This document shows positions 8,052-16,507 of a stretch of 37,439 nucleotides of DNA, one piece after another (position 1 is the first letter of the stretch; each line of letters opens with the position of its first letter). The DNA is from an uncultured Bacilli bacterium. GTDB lineage: Bacteria; Bacillota_I; Bacilli_A; RF39; UBA660. The notes below the pieces were generated by a model. The model was given only the letters and a program-made list of their open reading frames with translations. It did not search any database and was not told where the DNA came from. A program made the position numbers and the translations under genes. Location: assembly GCA_934179675.1 (NCBI GenBank), contig CAKPQS010000012.1, positions 1 to 37,439 of the forward strand. Direction: 5' to 3'.

Positions 8052-9478
8052 GTTTTATAAATGATAATATTATTATTTTTATCAAGGTTAATTGTATCTT
8101 CTAGTATTTTATATTCTAAAGCAAGCTGTGTACATTTATGTAAAATGATATCTCTGGCACTTGAATAATTACTAGCATCAATCATTGAACAGTTATCTGC
8201 TAATGTTATTTTATTAGCATGATCTTTAATAAAATTATTTTTGATGTTTTTATCAATATATGTTATTCGATTATGACATCTATTACTTAAAAGACAGACG
8301 TTAATTTTATTTATAGGATCAACTGTTAAATGTGTTCCTGTCCAACCAGCTGATGCAAATGATTTAGAACTTAATGCATGATATACTTCGCTATTTTTTA
8401 AAATTGGATTTTTTGTATAGCAAAGCAATCCATAATATTGCGTTGATTTAATGTTATCTAAACTATCTTTATATAAAAATCCAGTATGATTTTTAGTCAT
8501 TAAATTAAGATGATTTTTATCTAAAACTTTATTATCGATTAAACCACGAGCTAATTTTATCATATCAGCAGATGTTGAAAAAAGTCCAGCATGACCACTT
8601 AAATTACCAATGTTTTGTCCTAATATTACTGCTTTTTCATCTGATGCAATACCAAGATCAGCATTTGTTCTAATTAATGTTTGGTTATTATATATTCTTC
8701 CATCATAATTAAAATTCGCACATCTTTCAGGATTAGGTACTTTTACGAAAGTATCATTCATATTTAAAATATCTAAAATATTCATTTTAATATATTCGTA
8801 AAAACTAATGTTTGTTACTTTTTCAATAATATATTTTAAAACTATTGAAGAAAAATCGTTATATCTTCTAGAATTAATACTTATATTTTTTGGTACCATA
8901 TTTAATAAAGCATCATATGCTTCACCATAATCTTTACATTTATCAATTCTTTTTTCAGTTTCTAATGGATAAAATGTCAATAAATCATATATTGTTAAAT
9001 TACCAATATTTTTAAAGTCTGGTAAAAATTTATTAACTTTATCATTTAATTTAATTTCATTTTTGGATATTAATTGTATAGTTGCAATCCCTGTAAAAAG
9101 TTTAGTACAAGATGCTAAATCAAATATTGTATCATATTCCATTTCTTTTTTTTCTGGAACAAGTTTATTATTTTTAAGTTTAACTTCTTGCTTATTTCCA
9201 ACAACAATATTTTCTTCAAAGTTTTTAGTACCGTAACTAATAACTGCACCGGGTGCTAGTTTCTTTTCTAGGAAAAAGTCTTTTATAAGATCTTCAATTC
9301 CTGATTTTTCATATAATTTTTCATAAAGTTCTGTTAATGAACAATCTTTGTTTTTCTTTAAAACATCAAGTACATCTTTTTGTAATTTTTCATAGTCTTC
9401 TTTTTTGTATAAATTTTTTAAATTTTTATCATTTATATTATTTTGATTTGCAAGCAAATCATTAATTGATTTTTCCAT
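8033..9478 (-). CDS. S12 serine hydrolase (beta-lactamase/EstB-type fold), no signal peptide
   Basis: Member of the class C beta-lactamase-related family, which includes D,D-carboxypeptidases and esterases. The SxxK motif is SCTK within DLASCTKLFTG. The second motif is probably the Tyr in RRYNDFSS. GHAGLFSTSADM and AGWTGTHLTVDP are typical of EstB-like relatives. The start at 9478 (MEKSINDLLA) follows AAGGGGGGTTTT; an in-frame start at 9505 lacks a site. The ~85-residue N-terminal part is charged and helical rather than a signal peptide, so a cytoplasmic location is likely, unlike most of the family. This could mean recycling of muropeptides or an esterase role. The substrate is unknown. Confidence 0.8.
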   Translation of the reverse strand: MEKSINDLLANQNNINDKNLKNLYKKEDYEKLQKDVLDVLKKNKDCSLTELYEKLYEKSGIEDLIKDFFLEKKLAPGAVISYGTKNFEENIVVGNKQEVKLKNNKLVPEKKEMEYDTIFDLASCTKLFTGIATIQLISKNEIKLNDKVNKFLPDFKNIGNLTIYDLLTFYPLETEKRIDKCKDYGEAYDALLNMVPKNISINSRRYNDFSSIVLKYIIEKVTNISFYEYIKMNILDILNMNDTFVKVPNPERCANFNYDGRIYNNQTLIRTNADLGIASDEKAVILGQNIGNLSGHAGLFSTSADMIKLARGLIDNKVLDKNHLNLMTKNHTGFLYKDSLDNIKSTQYYGLLCYTKNPILKNSEVYHALSSKSFASAGWTGTHLTVDPINKINVCLLSNRCHNRITYIDKNIKNNFIKDHANKITLADNCSMIDASNYSSARDIILHKCTQLALEYKILEDTINLDKNNNIIIYKTKILQK

Positions 9479-9572
9479 AAAACCCCCCTTGATAAATAAT
9501 AGCACACATTAAAAAAATAAACAAATTGAAGTCCAATTTTTTTTGATTATCATAAAATATAATGGTGATATA

Positions 9573-10844
9573 ATGAATATATATGATTTAAACAATATAA
9601 TAAATGGAAAAATAATAAATATAAATAAAAAAGAATATAGTAATATTCAAACAGATACAAGAAAAGTTGATCGTAATAGTTTATTATTTATTTTTAAATT
9701 TGAACATGATAATGCATATAAATATATTAAAAATATGAAAAAAATACCTGCTATTATTGTTATAAATGATGATGAAGAAAATATATTTAACATGTCATGT
9801 ATTAAGGTAAAAAATACTATTATAGCATATAGTTTACTAGCGTCTTATTATAAAAATAAAAATTATATTCCTACTATTATGATAACTGGTTCTGTTGGTA
9901 AAACAACAACTAAAGATTTAATTTATGATATATTAAGTATGAGTTATAAATGTAAAAAAACTATTGATTCAAAAAATAATATTTTAGGTATATCAGAAAC
10001 ATTACTTTCTTTAAAAGATGAAAAAATATTAATTATTGAATCAGGAAGTAATCATTTGGGTGAAATAGATGAAATAGCTCAAATTGTAAAACCTGATGTA
10101 GCAGTAGTTACAAAAATAGGAACAAGTCATATTGGTAATTTTGGAAGTATTCATAATATTTTTAAAGAAAAAACTAATTATATAACAAATGATATTATTG
10201 CTTTTGTAAATGGAAAAGATAAGTTTTTAAATAAAATGAATGGTAATAATATTTATAAAGTTGGTCAAAAAAATTTCAAAATAAAAAATATTAAAATTAA
10301 AAATAATATTTCTTTTAAAACAAATAACATTAAATTAGAATTTAATAGTTTGAATAAAGATTTAATTATGAATGTGGCTTTAGCTTTTTATATAGGATTA
10401 TTATTTAATGTTCCAATTAATAAAATTAAATTAGCTATTAAAAATTATAAATTTCCTTTACATAGACAAAACATTTATAAAATAAAAAATACTATACTAA
10501 TTGATGATACATATAATGCTTCCTATGAATCGATTATATCTAGTATTAATTCTTTAAAACAATATCATAAAAAAAAGATGTTAATTTTAGGTGATATATA
10601 TGAACTTGGTAACAAAACTGATGAAATTCATAAAAAAATATTGAAACGTGCAAAAAAATATGAATTATATACTATAGGTAATTTTTATAAATATAAAAAT
10701 AATTATAAAACAAAAGAAGAATTTTTTAAAAAAATAAAAAATATTAATTTTAATAATAAAGTTATATTAATTAAAGCATCAAGAAAAATGGAGTTTGAAA
10801 AAATTGTTGCATTTATTAAAGAAGTACTAGAAAAAGGGGAGTAA
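9573..10844 (+). CDS. murF: UDP-N-acetylmuramoyl-tripeptide--D-alanyl-D-alanine ligase MurF
   Basis: Adds D-Ala-D-Ala to the UDP-MurNAc tripeptide, the last cytoplasmic step before MraY. The ATP loop is GSVGKTTTKD. ESGSNHLGEI and TKIGTSHIGNFGS are the central Mur ligase motifs, and DDTYNASYES is the family's C-terminal junction motif. ATG at 9573 is preceded by GGTGATATA; an upstream in-frame TTG (9543) overlaps the likely promoter. At 423 residues it is slightly shorter than typical MurF. With mraY and murC it supplies a large part of the lipid II pathway in this window. It is very Lys/Asn/Ile rich, in keeping with the AT bias. Confidence 0.92.
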   Translation: MNIYDLNNIINGKIININKKEYSNIQTDTRKVDRNSLLFIFKFEHDNAYKYIKNMKKIPAIIVINDDEENIFNMSCIKVKNTIIAYSLLASYYKNKNYIPTIMITGSVGKTTTKDLIYDILSMSYKCKKTIDSKNNILGISETLLSLKDEKILIIESGSNHLGEIDEIAQIVKPDVAVVTKIGTSHIGNFGSIHNIFKEKTNYITNDIIAFVNGKDKFLNKMNGNNIYKVGQKNFKIKNIKIKNNISFKTNNIKLEFNSLNKDLIMNVALAFYIGLLFNVPINKIKLAIKNYKFPLHRQNIYKIKNTILIDDTYNASYESIISSINSLKQYHKKKMLILGDIYELGNKTDEIHKKILKRAKKYELYTIGNFYKYKNNYKTKEEFFKKIKNINFNNKVILIKASRKMEFEKIVAFIKEVLEKGE

Positions 10845-10874
10845 ATGTTATATAATATTTATGAGGTGTAAGAT

Positions 10875-11366
10875 ATGTATAGAAAAAAAACAGATGGTTT
10901 TATGTATATAGTTGCAAGTTTTATGGTAACTTTTGTGCTTGTTTTTATGGCAGGAACAACATATTGTAGAGTTCAAGAAGAAGAACCAGTAAAGGACCTT
11001 AAAAAAGAAGTTAAAATGATCGCTAAAATTGAAGGCTGGAATAAAAATAATAAAGATTTTAGTATTGATGATAAAAAAATAGAAATAAATATTGATGCTT
11101 CTGGTAGTACAACAGATATTAAATATAAAGTCGAGGTATCGAATATCCCTGAAGGTGTTAAATTATATAAAGATGAAAATTGTTTTTATGAACTTGCAAA
11201 TGAATTTGATGGAATTATAAATTATAAGGAAACAATGAAGGAACAAATTGTATTTTATGTTGAAAATTTAAATACTGTTGCTCCAGAAATAGATAGTGAA
11301 ACAAATGAAACGATAGATACTCCAAAACAAATGATAAATGTAAAGTTGGAATTTGAAAAAAGTTGA
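10875..11366 (+). CDS. Single-span exported protein of unknown function
   Basis: I do not recognise a family. The 163 residues start with a short basic tail and one hydrophobic segment (FMYIVASFMVTFVLVFMAG, ~9-27), so the rest should be extracellular and membrane-anchored. The outer part is acidic and beta-rich. It has one cysteine just after the membrane span (Cys31) and one in the middle (DENCFYEL), which could pair. GAGGTG precedes the ATG, 30 bases after murF. No domain with a known activity is visible. The strong promoter for the next gene begins inside its last codons. Confidence 0.65.
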   Translation: MYRKKTDGFMYIVASFMVTFVLVFMAGTTYCRVQEEEPVKDLKKEVKMIAKIEGWNKNNKDFSIDDKKIEINIDASGSTTDIKYKVEVSNIPEGVKLYKDENCFYELANEFDGIINYKETMKEQIVFYVENLNTVAPEIDSETNETIDTPKQMINVKLEFEKS

Positions 11367-11391
11367 CAAACAGATTGTAATTTTATATACT
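11363..11391 (+). promoter_or_regulatory. Strong promoter for the NrtR-like regulator
   Basis: A perfect TTGACA (11363-11368), a 17-base spacer, then TATACT (11386-11391, 5/6), overlapping the stop of the preceding gene. The first transcribed base should fall near 11398, directly at the palindrome described next. Confidence 0.8.
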
Positions 11392-11397
11392 AAATAT

Positions 11398-11410
11398 TGT
11401 CCCTCGGACA
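11398..11410 (+). promoter_or_regulatory. Candidate operator: inverted repeat at the transcription start
   Basis: TGTCC-CTC-GGACA is a perfect 5-base inverted repeat, unusually GC-rich for this window. It sits between the -10 box and the ribosome binding site AAAGGAG. Its position suggests repression, perhaps autoregulation by the NrtR-like protein encoded just downstream. The repressor is inferred from location only. Confidence 0.45.
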
Positions 11411-11423
11411 CAAAGGAGTATAT

Positions 11424-12074
11424 ATGAATACCGAAATAGAATCCCTGATTAGTATTTATACGATTGATCAAGGAAAAATAAAAATTTTATTAATTAAAAA
11501 TGTTGAAGAACCATATAAAGGTTATTGGCATTTACCAGGTAGTCTTTTAAAACCTGAAGAATCACTTGAAAATAATATTACTGATGTTGTATATGATGAA
11601 CTTGGTTTTATTAATTTAAGTATTGAACAAAGTCATACTTTTAGTGATATAAATAGAATTGCTGATAAAAGGAGAATTGCTGTTAATTTTATTTCAATTA
11701 TTGATTCAGTTACAGCTAGTTTAAAAAGAATTCCTGTTGAAAATGTTCAATCAGAATGGTTTTCTATTGATGAACTGCCAAAACTTATGTATGATCATGA
11801 AATTATTATTAATAATTCAATTAAGTCTTTAAAACAGAAACTTTCTAATTCAAGTGCTTTAAAACTGATGTTTCCAAGTGATTTTACATTACCCGAAATA
11901 CAAAAAGTATATGAAAAATTATTTAATTTAAATATTGATCGAAGAAATTTTCGTAAAAGGTTTATAAAACTTGATATGATTGAAGAAACTGGTGAATATA
12001 GTGATTCTTTGAATGGAAGACCAGCTAAATTATATAGATTTAAAGATGATATAAAAAATATAAATTTATTTTAG
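11424..12074 (+). CDS. NrtR-like transcription regulator: degenerate Nudix domain plus winged helix
   Basis: The N-terminal ~140 residues are a Nudix fold (GYWHLPGSLLKPEE), and the C-terminal ~70 residues (LPEIQKVYEKLFNLNIDRRNFRKRFIKLDMIEETGEY...GRPAKLYRF) form the winged helix typical of NrtR regulators. NrtR proteins control NAD or sugar pathways and sense ADP-ribose-type ligands. In the Nudix box the catalytic RExxEE part reads DVVYDE, so the first Arg and Glu are lost, which fits a sensor rather than a hydrolase. ATG at 11424 follows AAAGGAG; a TTG at 11397 would lie inside the operator. The next gene follows after eight bases. No NAD genes are nearby, so its targets are unknown. Confidence 0.82.
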   Translation: MNTEIESLISIYTIDQGKIKILLIKNVEEPYKGYWHLPGSLLKPEESLENNITDVVYDELGFINLSIEQSHTFSDINRIADKRRIAVNFISIIDSVTASLKRIPVENVQSEWFSIDELPKLMYDHEIIINNSIKSLKQKLSNSSALKLMFPSDFTLPEIQKVYEKLFNLNIDRRNFRKRFIKLDMIEETGEYSDSLNGRPAKLYRFKDDIKNINLF

Positions 12075-12082
12075 GAGAAAAT

Positions 12083-12442
12083 ATGAATCAAAAAGGAATG
12101 ACTCTAGGTGTAGAAATATTTGTAATTATTTTTTTTGCTTTTGCTGCTTTTTTATCAGTATATATTTTAACAAAATCATTTATGGGCAAATATATTGTAA
12201 ATGAAAATAAACCTAGTTATTATCATAAAATAGAATTAGAACTTGAAAATAGTGCTAAAAAGTATATTGAAAAAAATGAAACTGGTGAAAAAATAGTTAT
12301 TAGCTCTAATACATTAAGAGAAGTAGGATATTATACAAATAAATGTGATGGCTATGTAATTGTCGATAAGACAACATATAAACCATTTATTAAATGTGAT
12401 GATTATATAACAAATGGATATTCAAAAGAACTTGCTAACTAA
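12083..12442 (+). CDS. Small pilin-like membrane protein with atypical class III signal
   Basis: 119 residues. The N-terminus (MNQKGMTLGVEIFVIIFFAFAAFLSVYIL) resembles a type IV prepilin leader plus hydrophobic helix, but reads GMTLGVE where GFTLVE is standard, that is, with one extra residue before Glu. The outer part (ENSAKKYIEKN...SSNTLREVGYYTNKCDGYVIVD) resembles the helix and turn of the two large pilin-like proteins further along (IKASAESYINKN...TLCELKQSGF). Two cysteines (CDGY, KCDD) could form a loop disulfide. It probably shares a transcript with the NrtR-like regulator eight bases upstream. Whether a prepilin peptidase processes it is uncertain. Confidence 0.6.
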   Translation: MNQKGMTLGVEIFVIIFFAFAAFLSVYILTKSFMGKYIVNENKPSYYHKIELELENSAKKYIEKNETGEKIVISSNTLREVGYYTNKCDGYVIVDKTTYKPFIKCDDYITNGYSKELAN

Positions 12443-12505
12443 AAAAAGTGTTTCCTTTTGTTTTAATATGGTGTATAATTAGAAAGAGTATAGAGGAGGA
12501 TTCAA

Positions 12506-13642
12506 ATGTCAACAATAATTACATTATTATGTTTTATTTTAGTACTTGGTGTAACAGTATTTATTCATGAATTAGGACATTTTTTGTTCGCTAAAAAAGC
12601 AGGAATATATTGCTATGAATTTTCATTAGGAATGGGACCTGTATTATGGAAGTTTAATCGTAAAAATGATGAAACTACATATGCCATAAGATTATTTCCA
12701 ATCGGTGGTTTTGTTCAAATGGCTGGGGAAGCAGTTGATTTAGATGAAGATATACCAGAAGATAAAAGAATGCAAAGTAAAACTTGGATACAAAGATTTT
12801 TAACTGTATCTGCTGGTGTATTATTTAATTTTTTACTTGCTTTAGTAATATTTTTTATAGTTGGAATGATAACAGGAACTGATGATCAAAAAGCTTATGT
12901 TGGTAGTATTGGTGAGAATTTTAAAGTAAGTTCTTCTAACCTTCAAGTAGGTGATCAAATATTAAAAGTAAATGGCAAAAATAGTTGGTCAAGTAATAAA
13001 ACTTTATTACTATTAATGGTTAATAGTGGAAAAAATTTATCATTAGATGTAAAACATGCTGATGGTACAAAAGAAAATATTATTATTGAACCAACTTTAG
13101 TAAAAGAAGTAGTAGATGATAACAATAATGTTACCTATGAAATTGTTTCTGAAAAAACAGATGATTCAGAGTATAAATTTGGTATTGGTTTAAAAACCAA
13201 ATCTACAAGTGTTAAAGTTAATAGTATTAAAGATTTCTTCAGTAATGTATATCATGGTGTTATTTATGCTTTTGTTAGTTTTGCTAGTTTAATAGATCAA
13301 ATGGTATATACATGTTTTTATTTATTAACAGGTAAAATATCACTTACGAGTTTAAGTGGTCCTGTAGGTATTTACCAAGTAGTTGGTGAAAGTGCTAAAT
13401 ATGGATTTATAAATGTTGTTTATTTAATTGGTTACATTTGTGTAAATGTTGGCTTTATAAATTTACTTCCACTTCCAGCATTTGATGGTGGTAGAGTATT
13501 CTTTATGATAATTGAGGCAATTAGAAAAAAACCAGTAAGTCCAAAAGTAGAAAACATAATTCATGCAGTAGGATTAGTTTTATTAATGATTTTAATGGTT
13601 GTAATAACATTTAATGATATATTAAGATTATTTGTCAAATAA
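12506..13642 (+). CDS. rseP: Site-2 intramembrane zinc protease RseP/RasP (M50)
   Basis: Cuts transmembrane substrates such as anti-sigma factors and signal-peptide remnants. The zinc motif is HELGH (residues 21-25) in the first membrane helix. A second conserved block is LLPLPAFDGGRVFF near the C-terminus. A PDZ domain lies between (~125-180), with further membrane helices at ~100-120 and at the end. In many Bacillota rasP sits directly beside proS; here proS is 11 kb away. It is also the only M50 protease seen here, and pro-sigma-K in Bacillus is processed by a different M50 member, SpoIVFB. GAGGAGG precedes the start. Confidence 0.92.
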   Translation: MSTIITLLCFILVLGVTVFIHELGHFLFAKKAGIYCYEFSLGMGPVLWKFNRKNDETTYAIRLFPIGGFVQMAGEAVDLDEDIPEDKRMQSKTWIQRFLTVSAGVLFNFLLALVIFFIVGMITGTDDQKAYVGSIGENFKVSSSNLQVGDQILKVNGKNSWSSNKTLLLLMVNSGKNLSLDVKHADGTKENIIIEPTLVKEVVDDNNNVTYEIVSEKTDDSEYKFGIGLKTKSTSVKVNSIKDFFSNVYHGVIYAFVSFASLIDQMVYTCFYLLTGKISLTSLSGPVGIYQVVGESAKYGFINVVYLIGYICVNVGFINLLPLPAFDGGRVFFMIIEAIRKKPVSPKVENIIHAVGLVLLMILMVVITFNDILRLFVK

Positions 13643-13663
13643 AAAACCACTTTTGTGGTTTTT
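13642..13663. terminator. Bidirectional terminator between rseP and the CapA-SGNH gene
   Basis: A nine-base stem AAAAACCAC / GTGGTTTTT with a TTTT loop is flanked by A and T runs, between two converging genes. Confidence 0.85.
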
Positions 13664-15514
13664 TTAGTTGCTTGCTTCAAGTATAGCTTCACTATATAAA
13701 TATAATCCTGTATGATTGGGATGAATATAATCAATTAAATAATAACTAGTATTACTATTATTTAATGTTTTTTCTAAAATTGGGTTAGGATTTATAAATA
13801 AATAATTATTTTTTTTAGAATAATTTTCTAATGCTTTTGTATATTCTTCATATAATTTATTTTTTTCTTTTAATGATAAATTAGTTACTTTATCATAACT
13901 CATTGAATAGAATGGTGCGATTAAGATAATTTTCTTATTGTTAATTAATTTAATAATTTCATCAATATTATTTATATATTCATCACTTGTCATAGCTGAA
14001 TTTTCATTTCTGTATCTAATGTCATTAGCACCAATTGCAATAACATTTAAATCACTTGTGCAATTTTTAATTTCGTTTTGTTTGTTTTTTAATAATAATT
14101 TTGATGTATAAGAACCATAACTAGCTTTCTTAACATTTATATCAAAATTTGCCGTTAATGGTTCATACCACCCATGTCCACCATTAATACTTCCAGCAGT
14201 AATACTGTCACCAATAAAACAAACGCTTTTGGAATGTAATAACTCTTGATATAATTTTTTCTTCTTTAAATCGTTAGTAATATTTAATTTTTTTATTTTG
14301 TTTGGTATATAACCATCTTTAGAAAAATAATATTGTTCTTCTATATCAAATGTACTTATTTCTTTATTAAGCATAACTTTAGTAATTAATTTTTGAATAT
14401 TTTTAATTCTTTCTAATTCATCATTACTCATACTATTATAGATATCTATATTATTTAAAATATCATAAATAGGAATAGAATAATGGAATCCTTTTTCATC
14501 GCTTTTTGTAAACATAGGAATTATTGATGAATTAATAACTTTTTTAGTATTTTTATCAATATAAATATTAACAATACTAGTTGCATCACCATTATTATCA
14601 GTGTATTGATTAGCAAAGTTTCCAGGAGAGTTAACAATAAAACAATCATTTATATATTCAAGTGGTTGAACAGAGTGGGAGTGATCACCTAATACAATAG
14701 ATGCTCCATTATCTGCAAATATTTTATTCCATGTTTTTTGCATTTCATTTTGCTTTAAAGCAAATTGACTTCCCATGTGTGGTAAAACGATTATTAAATC
14801 AACATTTTGTTTTTTTAGTTCATTAAAATCATTAATTACATCATTTTTTACTTGTTCAAATAAAGAACTTGTTTTAGGTACAATCATATTTGTTATATTT
14901 AAATTATATAGTTTTTCTTCTGAATAATAGTTTGTACCATAAGTATATGCAAGTATTCCAACTTTTAAATTTTTAATATTTACTATTTTATATCTTTCTT
15001 TAGAACCTATAAAATCCATATTTCTTTCTTTTAGATTTTCAATTGTTTCATTCAATCCTTTTAATTCTTTATCTAGTATATGATTGTTAGAAATTGTAAC
15101 TAAATCAATGCCACTACCTTTTATACTATCAATAAATTCTTTAGGATAATTTAAATATATATTTTTGCCATCATTAAAGTTTCCTATTGAATAAGTACTA
15201 TTCGCGACAGGTCCTTCTAAAACACCAATTGTGTAGTCTGTTTTTTCAAAGTATTTACTTGCATAACTAAACATTTTATTAAAATTATAATGTGAATCAT
15301 TATATCCTGCTTTTACTTGATCCTCAAGTAAAATTAAATCCCCAACAAAAGAAATAGAAATCATATCATCATTTAAATCATTTGGATTATTTGATAAATT
15401 AGTTTTGTTAATTTTTTTGATATTAATACTAGTAAATAGTAATAAAAATGTTATCAATAGCGCTAAAAAAATATTAAAATAAGCTATATTTTTTTTGGTA
15501 AAAATTTTTTTCAT
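13664..15514 (-). CDS. Membrane-anchored CapA-type metallophosphatase fused to an SGNH/GDSL hydrolase
   Basis: One N-terminal membrane span (~10-30) exposes two enzymatic domains outside the cell. The first (~50-310) is a CapA/PGA-capsule type domain: SFVGDLIL, LEGPVA, TISNNHILD, LPHMGSQ and GDHSHSVQP. CapA relatives are linked to poly-gamma-glutamate handling. The second (~405-610) is an SGNH hydrolase with GDSITAG (nucleophile Ser), GAND and the late DYIHPN pair, typical of glycan O-acetyl esterases or lipases. ATG at 15514 is spaced better from AAAGG than the ATG at 15523. The combination suggests a surface-polymer editing enzyme. No capsule synthesis genes are present nearby. Confidence 0.82.
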   Translation of the reverse strand: MKKIFTKKNIAYFNIFLALLITFLLLFTSINIKKINKTNLSNNPNDLNDDMISISFVGDLILLEDQVKAGYNDSHYNFNKMFSYASKYFEKTDYTIGVLEGPVANSTYSIGNFNDGKNIYLNYPKEFIDSIKGSGIDLVTISNNHILDKELKGLNETIENLKERNMDFIGSKERYKIVNIKNLKVGILAYTYGTNYYSEEKLYNLNITNMIVPKTSSLFEQVKNDVINDFNELKKQNVDLIIVLPHMGSQFALKQNEMQKTWNKIFADNGASIVLGDHSHSVQPLEYINDCFIVNSPGNFANQYTDNNGDATSIVNIYIDKNTKKVINSSIIPMFTKSDEKGFHYSIPIYDILNNIDIYNSMSNDELERIKNIQKLITKVMLNKEISTFDIEEQYYFSKDGYIPNKIKKLNITNDLKKKKLYQELLHSKSVCFIGDSITAGSINGGHGWYEPLTANFDINVKKASYGSYTSKLLLKNKQNEIKNCTSDLNVIAIGANDIRYRNENSAMTSDEYINNIDEIIKLINNKKIILIAPFYSMSYDKVTNLSLKEKNKLYEEYTKALENYSKKNNYLFINPNPILEKTLNNSNTSYYLIDYIHPNHTGLYLYSEAILEASN

Positions 15515-15574
15515 ACAATACATCCTTTAATAGAAAAATTATAACATAATCATTTGTATAAAAACAATATAATA

Positions 15575-15603
15575 TTGTATAGTTTTAGTAAAAATGATAT
15601 AAT
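15575..15603 (+). promoter_or_regulatory. Promoter for the ABC transporter operon
   Basis: TTGTAT (15575-15580), a 17-base spacer and a perfect TATAAT (15598-15603), just upstream of GAGGAGG and the start at 15620. Confidence 0.65.
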
Positions 15604-15619
15604 TTTTGAGGAGGCAAAA

Positions 15620-16507
15620 ATGATCTTAAAATGTGAAAATATAAATAAAAAATTTGGTAAAAAACAAGTTTTAAAAAATGTTTCATTAGAAGTTAATGAA
15701 GGCGACATTTTGGGTTTTATTGGTCCAAATGGAGCAGGTAAAACAACAACAATAAAAACTATTCTTGGATTGCAAAGTATAGATAATGGAAATGTTTATA
15801 TTAATGGTTATGATATTAAAAAAGATTTTGCAAAAGCAATTGAAAAAGTGGGTTGTGTTGTTGAAAATCCTGATTTATATATGTATTTAACAGGATATGA
15901 AAATTTAAAATTAATTGGTAATCTTTATAAAAATGTTTCTAAAGAAAAAATATATGAAATAGTTGATTTAGTAAAATTAAATAATCGTATAAATGATAAA
16001 GTATCTAAATATTCACTTGGTATGAGACAAAGATTAGGAATAGCAGTTGCTTTATTGAATGAACCTAATTTACTTATATTAGATGAACCAACTAATGGAC
16101 TTGATCCAGAAGGAATAAAGGAATTAAGGGAAATATTAAAAGATTTAGCATTTAAAAAAAATGTTGGTATAATAGTATCTAGTCATAATTTATCAGAATT
16201 AGAAAGTTTTTGTAATAAAATAGTTGTTATAAAAAATGGAGAAATAGTCGAAAATAATAATTTAACTAATTTAAAAAAAATAGATGAATCTTATATTATA
16301 GAAGTTGATGATATAAATAAAATAAAAGATATTGATTTTGAGGTAATTAATAAAAAAATGATTAAAATTCATAAAAATAAAAAAAATATTCCTGAAATAG
16401 TAAAAAAATTGGTTACATGTAATGTTAAAATATATATGTTGAAGGAAGAAACTATTACATTAGAAGATGCTTTTTTAAAAAAAACAGGAGGTAATGTAAT
16501 TGATTAA
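15620..16507 (+). CDS. ABC transporter ATP-binding protein, BcrA/CcmA type
   Basis: ATPase subunit of a two-gene ABC-2 exporter. Walker A is GPNGAGKTT (35-43), the signature is YSLGMRQ, Walker B is LLILDEP and the switch histidine is in SSHNLSE, so it looks fully active. The ~300-residue single-domain layout with a short C-terminal regulatory part is typical of bacitracin or lantibiotic exporters and of general ABC-2 systems. I moved the start from an upstream codon (15554) to ATG 15620 because GAGGAGG precedes it and the longer version would cover the promoter. The permease gene overlaps its end by eight bases. Confidence 0.93.
   Translation: MILKCENINKKFGKKQVLKNVSLEVNEGDILGFIGPNGAGKTTTIKTILGLQSIDNGNVYINGYDIKKDFAKAIEKVGCVVENPDLYMYLTGYENLKLIGNLYKNVSKEKIYEIVDLVKLNNRINDKVSKYSLGMRQRLGIAVALLNEPNLLILDEPTNGLDPEGIKELREILKDLAFKKNVGIIVSSHNLSELESFCNKIVVIKNGEIVENNNLTNLKKIDESYIIEVDDINKIKDIDFEVINKKMIKIHKNKKNIPEIVKKLVTCNVKIYMLKEETITLEDAFLKKTGGNVID

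Noticed and set aside
12451..12479. Promoter for rseP
   Set aside because: A TATAAT is present near 12474 but no credible -35 lies at 16-18 bases; in such AT-rich DNA isolated TATAAT boxes are common by chance.
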